Shown piece by piece: positions 43,184-51,496 of a DNA stretch of 64,000 nucleotides. The notes beneath the pieces were generated by a model that did not search any database, was not told the origin of the DNA, and saw only the letters and a program-made list of their open reading frames with translations. Positions within the stretch are counted from its first letter, which is position 1, and each line of letters begins with the position of its first letter. Made by a program: the position numbers and the translations under genes. Location: contig NZ_WJXZ01000001.1 of assembly GCF_009668025.1 (NCBI RefSeq), forward strand, positions 487,814 to 551,813, read 5' to 3'. Origin of the DNA: Larkinella terrae. Lineage in GTDB: Bacteria > Bacteroidota > Bacteroidia > Cytophagales > Spirosomataceae.

Positions 43184-43828
43184 TTAGCCGTTCCAGACAG
43201 CATTGGCGTTATTGGCCCGACTTCTTCGTGTTATCCACCATTCCACAAAAAGGAGGTTCAGCACCCAACACAACCAGGCGACGATGGGATACGCCACCGA
43301 AAACGGCAGTTGAAAAACCGCCAGTTCGAGCGGCAGAATAATGCGGAGCGTTACGGCCGCCAGCGTTGCCGCGTAACTCCGGAACATCCACTCCTGATGG
43401 CTGCGGATTTGCCCCCGGCGAATGGCGCGATACGCCCGAAAAGTCGTGTAAAACCACGCAATCGCCAGGCAACCAAAGCCCAGGGCCGCCACCCAGCCCG
43501 TGCTGGCAAACCAGGCCGAACCGAACGCGCCCACGCTGCCGACCAGAATGCTGAACACGTAAATCTTGCCCAAAAACCGGTGTAACCTGACCCGGCGTTG
43601 CCGGAGTTTTGTGGAAAACTGAAACGGTCCGAGACTCAGAGCGATGGCTCCCAAACCGACGTGCGTGAAGAAAACCGTCCGCCAGAACAGATTGTCGAGC
43701 GGTTTGGAAGATAAAAACCCGGGTTGACTACCCGGCAGAAAATACGTTAGGGCGTAGAGCGATACGCCAAAAATGAGGAAATACCCAAAACCGGTGCCGA
43801 TTGGGCGGAGGGATGTTTTCGTGGCCAT
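43184..43828 (-). CDS. DUF2306 integral membrane protein
   Basis: A 214-residue membrane protein with about seven hydrophobic helices. DUF2306 marks: FFTHVGLGAIALSLGPFQF, RVRLHRFLGKIYVFSILVG (LHRxxG, about 82-100) and SHQEWMFRSYAATLAAVTLRI (about 145-165). The His residues suggest haem or redox binding, known only by analogy. It lies at the end of a minus-strand cluster (ArsC-like, globin, DUF2306), perhaps one transcript. Confidence 0.85.
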   Translation of the reverse strand: MATKTSLRPIGTGFGYFLIFGVSLYALTYFLPGSQPGFLSSKPLDNLFWRTVFFTHVGLGAIALSLGPFQFSTKLRQRRVRLHRFLGKIYVFSILVGSVGAFGSAWFASTGWVAALGFGCLAIAWFYTTFRAYRAIRRGQIRSHQEWMFRSYAATLAAVTLRIILPLELAVFQLPFSVAYPIVAWLCWVLNLLFVEWWITRRSRANNANAVWNG

Positions 43829-43866
43829 CGTTTTTTCGCCTTGAAAACGAAAGGTAACCAATTAAC

Positions 43867-44268
43867 TCAACCGCCCATGTATGAATCGTTGTTGATGTAC
43901 TCGAATTTATTGTTCCAGACCAGTGCAATCTGCGTCGCCCGCTGCCGAACCTGCTCGGCGTTGGTCCCTTCAAAATGCTCCGTGAGCGTTTCCGAAAACA
44001 GTTTCAGCCACCGCTCGAAATGGTCGAGGGTCAGCGTTTGCTTCTGATTGACAAGCAGATGCGGCTGGAACGGATGGCCGTGGTAAGCGTTGTTGCCCAG
44101 AATGATATTCTCCCAGAATGCGTACATTTTGGGCAGATGTTTCGCCCAGTCGACCTGAGCGACATCGGTAAAAATCGGGCCGATAAAATCATCTGCCCGC
44201 ACTTTTTCGTAAAAGGAATCCACCAAAAACCGGATGGCTTCCGGCGAATCCAGCGTTCGTTTGCTCAT
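43867..44268 (-). CDS. Group III truncated haemoglobin
   Basis: A 133-residue truncated globin of the trHbP (group III) class. Conserved residues include the N-terminal FLVDSFYEKVRADDFIGPIF, WAKHLPKMYAFWENIILG, the proximal histidine region HPFQPHLL, and the C-terminal HFERWLKLFSETL, then GTNAEQVRQRATQIALVW. This group carries haem b and is linked to detoxification of NO or reactive oxygen or to redox sensing. Cytosolic. Clustered with an ArsC-like protein and DUF2306, in keeping with oxidative or nitrosative stress. Confidence 0.92.
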   Translation of the reverse strand: MSKRTLDSPEAIRFLVDSFYEKVRADDFIGPIFTDVAQVDWAKHLPKMYAFWENIILGNNAYHGHPFQPHLLVNQKQTLTLDHFERWLKLFSETLTEHFEGTNAEQVRQRATQIALVWNNKFEYINNDSYMGG

Positions 44269-44292
44269 ATCAGCTGCCAGCGCGATTGTTGT

Positions 44293-44640
44293 TCACTGGG
44301 AGAACACATTTTCGTAGGCTTCCGGTTTAAAACCGAGCGCAATAATTCGATTTTCGGCCTCGATCAGCGGGCGACGAATCACCGACGGTTTTTCGATCAT
44401 GAGCGCGATGGCAGCTTCGGCCTGAGTCGGTTTTTCGGCGTCGGGCAGTTGCCGCCAGGTCGAGCCGGAGCGATTCACCAGTTCTTCCCACGGTTTCTGG
44501 GTCAGCCAGTTTTCGATCGTTTTCCGGTCGATTCCCTGTTTTTTGTAATCATGAAACTGGTAGTCAACGCCGTGTTCGGCCAGCCAGACGCGGGCTTTTT
44601 TCACGGTGTCGCAATTCGGAATGGCGTAAAGGGTATACAT
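44293..44640 (-). CDS. ArsC/Spx-family (YffB-like) reductase
   Basis: A 115-residue thioredoxin-fold protein of the ArsC family. MYTLYAIPNCDTVKKARVWL holds a single cysteine (NCDT), followed by VDYQFHDYKKQG and the SVIRRPLIE segment with conserved arginine and proline. This matches YffB, a glutathione-dependent thiol reductase without arsenate activity, rather than true ArsC or Spx (which has CxxC). First gene of the minus cluster with the truncated globin (24 bp apart). Confidence 0.88.
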   Translation of the reverse strand: MYTLYAIPNCDTVKKARVWLAEHGVDYQFHDYKKQGIDRKTIENWLTQKPWEELVNRSGSTWRQLPDAEKPTQAEAAIALMIEKPSVIRRPLIEAENRIIALGFKPEAYENVFSQ

Positions 44641-44828
44641 GAAATGAAGTTTACGAAAACGCGAAAGTAGTGAATTTGCATGGAAACGACGATAAGCGGC
44701 TCGTCCGCCGTTTCATACGGATTAGTCAGGTATTTTGCAGTAGTTTTATCGATGAGCCTCCCTTTCAGAACTAGCCCGCCAGACTGCCCAAAAGGAGTTT
44801 TTTCGGCGCAGAAACCGCTCGTTACCCT

Positions 44829-47687
44829 ATGAAATCTGCTCAACCCGCGACCCATTCCGTAACTGTCCTTGCGCTTTTTGTTCTCCTTTTTTGCCACCAG
44901 ACCTTTGCGGTTTTGCCCGATCTGAAACCCGTCAACCTGCGGACGGAATACAAACTAAATCCGGTGGTGGATGCGGCCAAACCGCGCTTAAGCTGGGAAT
45001 TGACGTCGGCAGTTCGGGGCCAGTTGCAAACCGCTTACCAGATCAGGGTTGCGTCGTCACCGGATTTGCTGGCTGCGGACAAAGCCGATCTCTGGAATTC
45101 GGCCAAAACCAATGGTAGCGCCACGAATCAGATCGAATACGCCGGCAAACCGTTGGCTTCCCGAACGATTTGTTACTGGCAGGTCCGTAGCTGGGACAAA
45201 ACCGGTCAGCCCGGCCCGTGGAGTTCGACCGCCCGCTGGGAGATGGGATTGCTGAACAAATCCGACTGGAAAGCAGACTGGATCGGCAACGACCTCACGG
45301 CTTTAGGAAAAGGGAAAGTGTATCACTTACCACCGGCGCCGTTTTTCCGAAAGGAAACCCAACTGAAAGCTGCCGTAAAACAGGCCCGCTTATACGTCAC
45401 GTCGCTGGGGTTATACGAATTTCAAATCAACGGAAAACGCGTTGGAAAAGACCACTTTACGCCGGGTTGGACCGATTACAACAAGCGGGTTTATTACCAG
45501 ACATACGACGTGACGACCGATGTAAAAACCGGTAAAAATGCGTTGGGCGCTATTGTTTCGGAGGGCTGGTACGCGGGTTATCTCGGCTACGCCCTGCTGA
45601 TCGGCAATCCGGTTGTGAAGAATTTCTACGGCGATGTTCCGCTTTTGAAAGCCCAGTTAGAAATAGAATACGCCAATGGCGAAAAAGAAACCATCGCGAC
45701 GGATCAGAGCTGGAAAACGAATCACGGACCGATTCTGGAAGCGGATATTTTAAACGGGGAAACCTACAACGCCAATCTGGAATTCGGGAATTGGAGCCAA
45801 CCCGGTTTTGCCGATACAAACTGGAAAAACAGCACGGTTTATCCCGACAAAGCGGAACGAAAAATTGAAGTTTATCCGGGTAATCAGATTCAGGTTTTTC
45901 AGGAATTAAAATCAAAAACCGTTACGTCTAAAGCGGGCGGAAAGTATCTTTTTGATCTGGGACAAAATTTTGCGGGCGTTGTTCGGCTGCACGTCAAAGG
46001 CAATAAAGGCGACACGATCCGATTGCGGTTTGGCGAAATGTTATTTCCGAACGGCGAAATCATGACGGAGAATTTACGGAAAGCACGGGCCATCGATACC
46101 TACATTTTAAAAGGCGATAAAAACGGCGAAACCTGGATGCCCAAATTCACGTACCACGGTTTTCAATACGTCGAAGCCGCCGGTTTTAAAACCGCACCGG
46201 GCCTCGATGCAATCACCGGAATTGTCCTGACATCGGCCACTCCGCAAGCGGGTTCGCTGGAAACCGACAACCCGATGATCAACAAATTATACCAGAATAT
46301 TGTCTGGACGCAGCGCTCGAATTATTTCGATATTCCGACGGATTGTCCGCAGCGTGATGAACGGCTGGCATGGACGGGCGATGCACAGGCGTACATTAAA
46401 TCCGCTACATTTAACAACGATATTGCACCCTTTTTTACCAAGTGGCTGGTCGATTTAAACGATGCGCAGCGGCCCAATAATGCCTATCCCTTATATGCGC
46501 CCGCACCCAACGTTCGTAAAACCGATACTTATTCGCCGGGCTGGTCGGAATCGGGAATTGTCTGTCCGTACACGATTTATAAAACCTACGGAGACACGCG
46601 CGTGATTCGGCAATTTTGGCCGAACATGGTAGCTTATCTGAAATTTATGGAGGAGAAAAGCAAGGGCGAATACGTTTATAAAGAGCGGAGTTTTGAGGAT
46701 ATTTCTCCCAAAGGCGGCTACGGTGACTGGCTTTCGGTGGGCAAAAAAACGCCACCGGATTTGCTCGCTACGCTGTATTACGGCTACTGCGCTTCGTTAA
46801 TGGCTGAAATGGCCAAAGCGGTTGGAAAGACGGAAGAATCGGTTTATTACGAGGGTATTTTCAACAAAATAAAACAGGCTTTTCTGAATCATTACACCGA
46901 TCAAACGGGCAAATTTAAAACGAACAGCTCAGCCTATGGCGACGGCGAAGGGTACGTAATCGAAGGAAAATCAGGCTTTGATGGCCATACGCAAACCGCC
47001 TATGCCAACGCCATTTACATGCACATGCTGACGCCGGAACACGATCAGAAAGCCGGGAACTGGCTGGCCGATCTGATCAAAGAAAATGACAATAAACTGG
47101 CCACCGGTTTTTTAGGTCTCAAGCCTTTATTGCCCGCACTTTCAGCTACCGGACATACAAAAGAAGCCTACCAGTTATTATTAAGTACGGAATATCCATC
47201 CTGGGGTTTTGAAGTTATCAACGGGGCCAACACGATTTGGGAGCGCTGGAACAGCTACATCAAAGGCAAAGGTTTTGAAAATAATTCCGGTATGAATTCC
47301 TTTAACCACTACGCATTCGGATCGGTCAACGAATGGTTATTTGGCAACGCAGCCGGTTTAAAAGTGGGCGAAGCTGGGTATAAAACGTTTACGATCCGGC
47401 CCGAAATTGCCGCCGAAGGAATCCGTTCGGTGAAAGCCAGTTATTATTCGATGAATGGACTGATTGAAACCGCCTGGAAAAAAGAAGGCTCAACGGTTTC
47501 GTTCAAAACCACCGTTCCGGTCAATACGACCGCAACGGTTTTTATTCCGACAACGAATCCGGCGACGGTTAAGGAATCAGTGAAAGCATTAAAAACGAAT
47601 CCAGCAATTCGCGTTAAGGCATTTAAAGACGGTTATTTACAGGTCGAAATCGGCTCCGGAACTTATCAGTTTACGTCCCAAAACTAA
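44829..47687 (+). CDS. Alpha-L-rhamnosidase (GH78)
   Basis: A 952-residue secreted GH78 family rhamnosidase that removes terminal alpha-L-rhamnose from plant glycans or flavonoids. Signal peptide to about residue 28; an N-terminal beta domain begins VNLRTEYKLNPVVDAAKPRLSWEL; the middle domain has YVTSLGLYEFQINGKRVG and FTPGWTDYNKRVYYQTYDV; the (alpha/alpha)6 catalytic barrel carries IPTDCPQRDERLAWTGDAQ (about 500-518, catalytic acids), and WGFEVINGANTIWERWNSY. Standard architecture. It stands alone upstream of an alpha/beta hydrolase 9 bp away. Confidence 0.93.
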   Translation: MKSAQPATHSVTVLALFVLLFCHQTFAVLPDLKPVNLRTEYKLNPVVDAAKPRLSWELTSAVRGQLQTAYQIRVASSPDLLAADKADLWNSAKTNGSATNQIEYAGKPLASRTICYWQVRSWDKTGQPGPWSSTARWEMGLLNKSDWKADWIGNDLTALGKGKVYHLPPAPFFRKETQLKAAVKQARLYVTSLGLYEFQINGKRVGKDHFTPGWTDYNKRVYYQTYDVTTDVKTGKNALGAIVSEGWYAGYLGYALLIGNPVVKNFYGDVPLLKAQLEIEYANGEKETIATDQSWKTNHGPILEADILNGETYNANLEFGNWSQPGFADTNWKNSTVYPDKAERKIEVYPGNQIQVFQELKSKTVTSKAGGKYLFDLGQNFAGVVRLHVKGNKGDTIRLRFGEMLFPNGEIMTENLRKARAIDTYILKGDKNGETWMPKFTYHGFQYVEAAGFKTAPGLDAITGIVLTSATPQAGSLETDNPMINKLYQNIVWTQRSNYFDIPTDCPQRDERLAWTGDAQAYIKSATFNNDIAPFFTKWLVDLNDAQRPNNAYPLYAPAPNVRKTDTYSPGWSESGIVCPYTIYKTYGDTRVIRQFWPNMVAYLKFMEEKSKGEYVYKERSFEDISPKGGYGDWLSVGKKTPPDLLATLYYGYCASLMAEMAKAVGKTEESVYYEGIFNKIKQAFLNHYTDQTGKFKTNSSAYGDGEGYVIEGKSGFDGHTQTAYANAIYMHMLTPEHDQKAGNWLADLIKENDNKLATGFLGLKPLLPALSATGHTKEAYQLLLSTEYPSWGFEVINGANTIWERWNSYIKGKGFENNSGMNSFNHYAFGSVNEWLFGNAAGLKVGEAGYKTFTIRPEIAAEGIRSVKASYYSMNGLIETAWKKEGSTVSFKTTVPVNTTATVFIPTTNPATVKESVKALKTNPAIRVKAFKDGYLQVEIGSGTYQFTSQN

Positions 47688-47696
47688 GCGCTTCCA

Positions 47697-49031
47697 ATGG
47701 CACACCACCGAGTCGCAAACCAAGTCAGGATTTTGAAAAACCGCCTGCTCATGCTGCTGATGAGCGTCTCGGTACTGGCGCAGGCTCAGACAACTTCCGA
47801 CGCTTTTCTGCCCGGCGATCTCCTGCCCGACGCCCCCGAACTGGCACCCCGTGGCCGTTTTGCGGTAGGCGTCCGAACCCTGAAACTGGTCCACAAAGCG
47901 CAGTTGGATGTGTTGCATACGAAAGATGGAACCAGTCCGACTTACGACCGGCCACTGACGGTGGAAGTCTGGTATCCGGCGCTGATTCCGGCTGGGAAAG
48001 CACAACTCGTTACGTATGAGGAGGTTCTGGGCCGCGCCAACGATCCCAAACGGCCGCTGGTTCCGTTTACGTTTGGGGGCCGGGCGCTGCGCGAAGCCGA
48101 ACCTGATCCGGCCGGGGGCAATCCAGCCGGGGGAGCGTATCCGCTGGTGATTGTGTCCCACGGTTATCCGGGTTCCCGGCTTTTGCTGACGTATCTGACC
48201 GAAAACCTGGCTTCTAAAGGCTATGTCGTCGTTGCCATCGACCACACCGAATCGACCTACCGCGACCTGAGCGGTTTTCCGAGCACCTTGCTCAACCGCT
48301 CGCTCGACGACCTGTTTGTGCTGAACGAAATGGCCCGGCTGGGTGCCAAAAACGCGAACAATTTTCTGGCGGGTCTGGTCAATGCCGACAACACCGCGCT
48401 CATCGGTTACTCGATGGGAGGTTATGGTGCGCTCAATGTCATGGGGGCGGGTTACAGCGCGCAGGCGGTGAAGTTTTTCGGTCAGCTGGCGAACGGCAGT
48501 ACGGCGTTGCAAACCCGCACCCTCAGCGATCCCGGTTTTAAAGCGTCGCTCGATTCGCGCATCAAAGTCATGGTGGCGTTTGCGCCCTGGGGCATGGAGC
48601 GGGGCGTTTGGGACGCCGAAGGACTCGCAGGACTGACCCGACCGAGCCTGTTTATTGCGGGCAGCAAAGACGATGTGTCGGGCTACGAAAAAGGCATCAA
48701 AGCCATTTACGAAGGAGCCGTCAACGCCGACCGCTATTTGCTGACTTACGTGAATGCCCGGCACAATGTGGCGCCCAATCCGCCCCCGGCCGCCACGTTG
48801 AAACCCGGCCAGCCGCTCGATGATTACCAGCATTTCTCGGAACCTGCCTGGAACGAGCGTCGGATCAACAACATCAACCAGCATTTTGTAACCGCTTTTC
48901 TGGGCCTGCACCTCAAAGGACTCGACTACGCGAAATACCTGACGTTGCCCGAAAACGCCAATGACAGCCCCTGGAACGGTTTCAAACCCCGGACGTCGGT
49001 GGGGCTGGAAATGCGGCACGCGAAGCCGTGA
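47697..49031 (+). CDS. Exported alpha/beta hydrolase, dienelactone-hydrolase/PAF-acetylhydrolase-like
   Basis: A 444-residue secreted alpha/beta hydrolase. A signal sequence ends near SVLAQAQ. The oxyanion region is YPLVIVSHGYPGSRLLLTYL, the nucleophile is S in LIGYSMGGYGALNV (about 237-250), an aspartate lies in LFIAGSKDDVSGYEK and a histidine in VNARHNVAPNPPP, the full triad in order. The layout resembles the PAF-acetylhydrolase/chlorophyllase-like dienelactone hydrolases. Nine bp after the rhamnosidase gene, so perhaps co-transcribed. Substrate unknown. Confidence 0.8.
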   Translation: MAHHRVANQVRILKNRLLMLLMSVSVLAQAQTTSDAFLPGDLLPDAPELAPRGRFAVGVRTLKLVHKAQLDVLHTKDGTSPTYDRPLTVEVWYPALIPAGKAQLVTYEEVLGRANDPKRPLVPFTFGGRALREAEPDPAGGNPAGGAYPLVIVSHGYPGSRLLLTYLTENLASKGYVVVAIDHTESTYRDLSGFPSTLLNRSLDDLFVLNEMARLGAKNANNFLAGLVNADNTALIGYSMGGYGALNVMGAGYSAQAVKFFGQLANGSTALQTRTLSDPGFKASLDSRIKVMVAFAPWGMERGVWDAEGLAGLTRPSLFIAGSKDDVSGYEKGIKAIYEGAVNADRYLLTYVNARHNVAPNPPPAATLKPGQPLDDYQHFSEPAWNERRINNINQHFVTAFLGLHLKGLDYAKYLTLPENANDSPWNGFKPRTSVGLEMRHAKP

Positions 49032-49120
49032 AGTCGGACTATAGGCATCTTTTGTTCCATATCAATTGGTTGCTCAAATTCCGACAATTGAATTATCTTT
49101 ATTGAAAAAAAGCTTCAATC

Positions 49121-49324
49121 ATGTTAATAGAGCGAACGGCCAACGAGGTCATTATTCGACTGCCTGCCTCGGTGGACATCACCGGATTGCAGCGGGTTGT
49201 GGATTATTTGACCTACAAAGAAGCAACCGCCAATTCAAAAGCGAATCAGGAACAGGTAGATGAATTGGCCAAAGAAGTAAAAAAAGGCTGGTGGAAGCAA
49301 AACCGTAAGCGATTGTTGAAATGA
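49121..49324 (+). CDS. Putative antitoxin of a PIN-domain toxin-antitoxin pair
   Basis: A 67-residue basic protein starting MLIERTANEVIIRLPASVDI. The C-terminal half is a charged helix (DELAKEVKKGWWKQNRKRLLK). The last four bases are shared with the start of the PIN gene (ATGA overlap), the tight coupling typical of antitoxin-toxin operons. The fold is not clearly AbrB or RHH; identified as antitoxin by position. Stand-alone: no insertion sequence is near it. Confidence 0.7.
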   Translation: MLIERTANEVIIRLPASVDITGLQRVVDYLTYKEATANSKANQEQVDELAKEVKKGWWKQNRKRLLK

Positions 49325-49773
49325 GGAAAATAATTGTTGATACCAACATTATTTTCTCATGCCTTTTGAATACGCAAGGCACTATTGGCGACCTGATTTT
49401 TAATTCCAATGATATCTTTGAGTTTTACAGCAATGAGTATATGCGTTATGAAATACGCAAGCATTGGGCGAAAATCAAAAAGATTTCCAAGCTCACCGAT
49501 CTACAGCTTGAGACTTCTTATGACAAGCTTCTGACCAAACTGACTTTCATAAACGAAGGGCTGATTCCTAAAATCATTTGGAGAAAATCCGAGGTTTTAG
49601 TGGCTGATATTGACGAAGACGACATCGATTTTGTAGCCTTAACGAAATATTTGAAAGGCAGTTTGTGGACAGGAGATAAAATTCTTTATTCAGCATTAAA
49701 GGCAAAGCGTTTTCGCACGGTTTACAATACGGCTGAACTGGTTAAACTCAGAGATAAGGTTGCTGAAAAGTAA
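49321..49773 (+). CDS. PIN-domain toxin (VapC-like)
   Basis: A 150-residue PIN-domain protein. The N-terminal IIVDTNIIFSCLL carries the first metal-binding Asp; further acidic residues are in VADIDEDDIDFVALTKYLKG and LWTGDKIL (about 95-120), the usual order D...E...D-D. PIN toxins are Mg-dependent ribonucleases that cleave tRNA or rRNA, held in check by the antitoxin. Overlaps the antitoxin gene by 4 bp. AT-richer than neighbouring genes, suggesting horizontal transfer. Confidence 0.85.
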   Translation: MRKIIVDTNIIFSCLLNTQGTIGDLIFNSNDIFEFYSNEYMRYEIRKHWAKIKKISKLTDLQLETSYDKLLTKLTFINEGLIPKIIWRKSEVLVADIDEDDIDFVALTKYLKGSLWTGDKILYSALKAKRFRTVYNTAELVKLRDKVAEK

Positions 49774-49799
49774 ATATATCAGCGCAAAATCGGTAAAAG

Positions 49800-50285
49800 A
49801 TGAAACCGGTTATTCAATCGCTTTTCCTGCGCAATCTCTTTTTTACGCTGCTTCAACCCGGCATCGTAACCGGTTTAATTCCTTATTTAATCGTCAGAAA
49901 TCAGTTACGAAGTCTGTTTGCTAAACCGTTCGAAATTCACCATTATCTCGGAATCGGAATCTGGTTTTTGGGACTCATCATCCTGACTGATTGCATCATC
50001 CGGTTTGCCACGGAGGGTCGGGGAACCATCTCACCCGCTGATCCAACCAAACGGCTGGTCGTCAAAGGCTTGTACCGGTTTTCCCGAAACCCGATGTACG
50101 TGGGGGTAATGCTTGTTTTGATTGGAGAAGCGGTTTTCTGTCCGGCCATCGCCTTGTGGATGTATACGATTTCCGTTTTTATCGCGGTCAGTGTATTTGT
50201 CATTACCCACGAAGAACCGCGTTTGCGAAACGATTTTGGGGCCGACTATGAAGAATACTGCCGACGCGTAAGACGATGGATCTAA
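49800..50285 (+). CDS. Isoprenylcysteine carboxyl methyltransferase-like (ICMT/PEMT) membrane protein
   Basis: A 161-residue protein with four or five hydrophobic helices. The C-terminal catalytic signature is LYRFSRNPMYVGVMLVLIGEA (about 97-117) followed by ITHEEPRLRNDFGADYEEYCRRV. This is the shared pattern of ICMT, PEMT and steroid-like membrane methyltransferases, which use S-adenosylmethionine. The substrate is probably a lipid or a small thiol, not known. It follows the PIN toxin by 27 bp and is convergent to the FtsZ-like gene. Confidence 0.85.
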   Translation: MKPVIQSLFLRNLFFTLLQPGIVTGLIPYLIVRNQLRSLFAKPFEIHHYLGIGIWFLGLIILTDCIIRFATEGRGTISPADPTKRLVVKGLYRFSRNPMYVGVMLVLIGEAVFCPAIALWMYTISVFIAVSVFVITHEEPRLRNDFGADYEEYCRRVRRWI

Positions 50286-50321
50286 GAAAATTTCGGCCGC
50301 AGGAATTCGATTTTAAAAAAA

Positions 50322-51176
50322 TCAATGTCCCATTGGAGTCCAGAGAAGGATGGTCATTTTAAGCCGATCCGCCAACGCATGGTCCTCCGTGTAAACCGTT
50401 TTGAAGAGTCGGGGCAGTGATCCGATCTGGTCGGTAAGCCCTTTTACCAGCGTATGTTGTTCCCGCATACGTACCGGGTTAACCGGACTCCCACTCAGAT
50501 TCAACAGAATCCGATCAACACCCTGCATTGCAAACGGAAATGCCGCCAATTGGTCGATAATTCCGGCTAAAACCGCTTCACTTCTTTGTTCTCCACCCGC
50601 TTCCTCTTCCACAACTGCCATTCGACCCATGCCACGCATGACATAGGCGACGTCCGAAAAATCCACGGTATCCCAACTGGCCCGGCACATGGCAACTAAT
50701 CCACGAATTGCCCTTTCCATCGAATAAACAGGCGTGTCAACACCAGCAGCCGTGGATCGCACGACGATCAGGCCGTCGCATAAGCTATTCATTCTCTGCA
50801 AAGTAGCTTCATCCGGAATGGCCGCGACAGCCAGGATGGCCACACACCGCCGATCCATAGCCCGAATTTGTTGAGCCACCCATGTAGTAGTACGACTTAT
50901 TCCGTCATCATCCAACTCGGCAACGATAAAGACCAGTTCGGTTGATTCCACTGTTCGACTGATTTCCTCCGTTAGCCGTTGGTCAGCCTGCGCAATCTCT
51001 GCTTCGTTCTGAGCCAGCCGTATTTTGACAGGAATGAAGGACGCGTTCAGGGCGGTTACGTTGTCCAGACAAATCACAAACCGGCTATTTTGCATTCCTG
51101 ATTGGTAGATTTTTTCCAGAACTGCTCCACCGGTTGTACCAATACCAATGATTGTAAAAAAGTCTTCCATTGTCAT
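50322..51176 (-). CDS. Divergent FtsZ/tubulin-superfamily protein lacking the GTP-binding signature
   Basis: A 284-residue protein that aligns end to end with the FtsZ core. The N-terminal phosphate loop is FTIIGIGTTGGAVLEKI (FtsZ: VIGVGGGGGNAV). ELVFIVAELDDDGISRTTTWVA sits where FtsZ has the tubulin signature MVFIAAGMGGGTGTGAAPVVA, so GGGTGTG is replaced by DDDGISR. VDFSDVAYVMRGMGRMAV matches the T7 catalytic loop NVDFADVRTVMSEMG, keeping both aspartates (N to T). RILLNLSGSPVNPV and LKMTILLWTP match the C-terminal domain strands. Length is shorter than FtsZ (about 380); the C-terminal tail is missing. The family match is my own alignment from memory. Function unknown; not the division FtsZ. 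Start at M of MTMEDFF or MEDFF. Confidence 0.75.
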   Translation of the reverse strand: MTMEDFFTIIGIGTTGGAVLEKIYQSGMQNSRFVICLDNVTALNASFIPVKIRLAQNEAEIAQADQRLTEEISRTVESTELVFIVAELDDDGISRTTTWVAQQIRAMDRRCVAILAVAAIPDEATLQRMNSLCDGLIVVRSTAAGVDTPVYSMERAIRGLVAMCRASWDTVDFSDVAYVMRGMGRMAVVEEEAGGEQRSEAVLAGIIDQLAAFPFAMQGVDRILLNLSGSPVNPVRMREQHTLVKGLTDQIGSLPRLFKTVYTEDHALADRLKMTILLWTPMGH

Positions 51177-51283
51177 TAAGTCGACGCTAAACGGGTGATT
51201 GTGTACTAAAACCATTCAAATGTACCCTGCCGGGCTGGATTAGCAATTCAGCCCGGCACAAAATACGTTGGTTTTTACTTGCC

Positions 51284-51412
51284 CTATTTCAACACAAACA
51301 ACTGCAAAACCGCCCTTTTTCCGTCGTAACGTACCGGTTATAGCCAATCATATCGCCTTTGTTCGACCGGACGATTCCGTTCCAGACTTTTGAGTCGTCT
51401 GATGAGTCTGTT
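51284..51412 (-). pseudogene. Broken copy of the 3' end of the DUF3748 gene
   Basis: Reading minus, it encodes a close match to the last about 40 residues of the 52646-54016 protein (SDDSKVWNGIVRSNKGD, GYNRYVTTEKGRF), then a one-base deletion shifts the frame before the shared end. DNA identity to 52646-52770 is about 80 percent over roughly 125 bp. It flanks the DUF4143 ATPase gene on the far side from the intact gene. Confidence 0.85.
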
Positions 51413-51433
51413 CTAAAAACAAGTAAAAATCAA

Positions 51434-51491
51434 AATTTAGTGATTGTAATCGACAAATTTTAGTTAATTTGTCGATTACAATCACTAAATT
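51434..51491. repeat. 26-bp perfect palindrome in front of the DUF4143 ATPase gene
   Basis: Arms 51434-51459 and 51466-51491 are exact inverted copies around TTTAGTT-type 6-nt loop. It ends five bases before the ATPase ATG. Its inner word is GATTGTAATCGAC. It may be an operator, or a site for the protein itself. Confidence 0.9.
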
Positions 51492-51496
51492 AAGAA

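Noticed and set aside
44293-44640. Arsenate reductase ArsC
   Set aside because: Single N-terminal cysteine in the YffB-like context, no ars operon, and YffB-type length; the general ArsC-family label was kept instead.
47637-49019. 460-codon minus-strand frame
   Set aside because: Shadow of the alpha/beta hydrolase gene, with no signal or motif and a composition typical of antisense translation in a GC-moderate genome.
50322-51176. The cell-division FtsZ itself
   Set aside because: The GTP-binding signature is lost, the C-terminal tail is missing, and no division genes (ftsA, ftsQ, mur) are adjacent.
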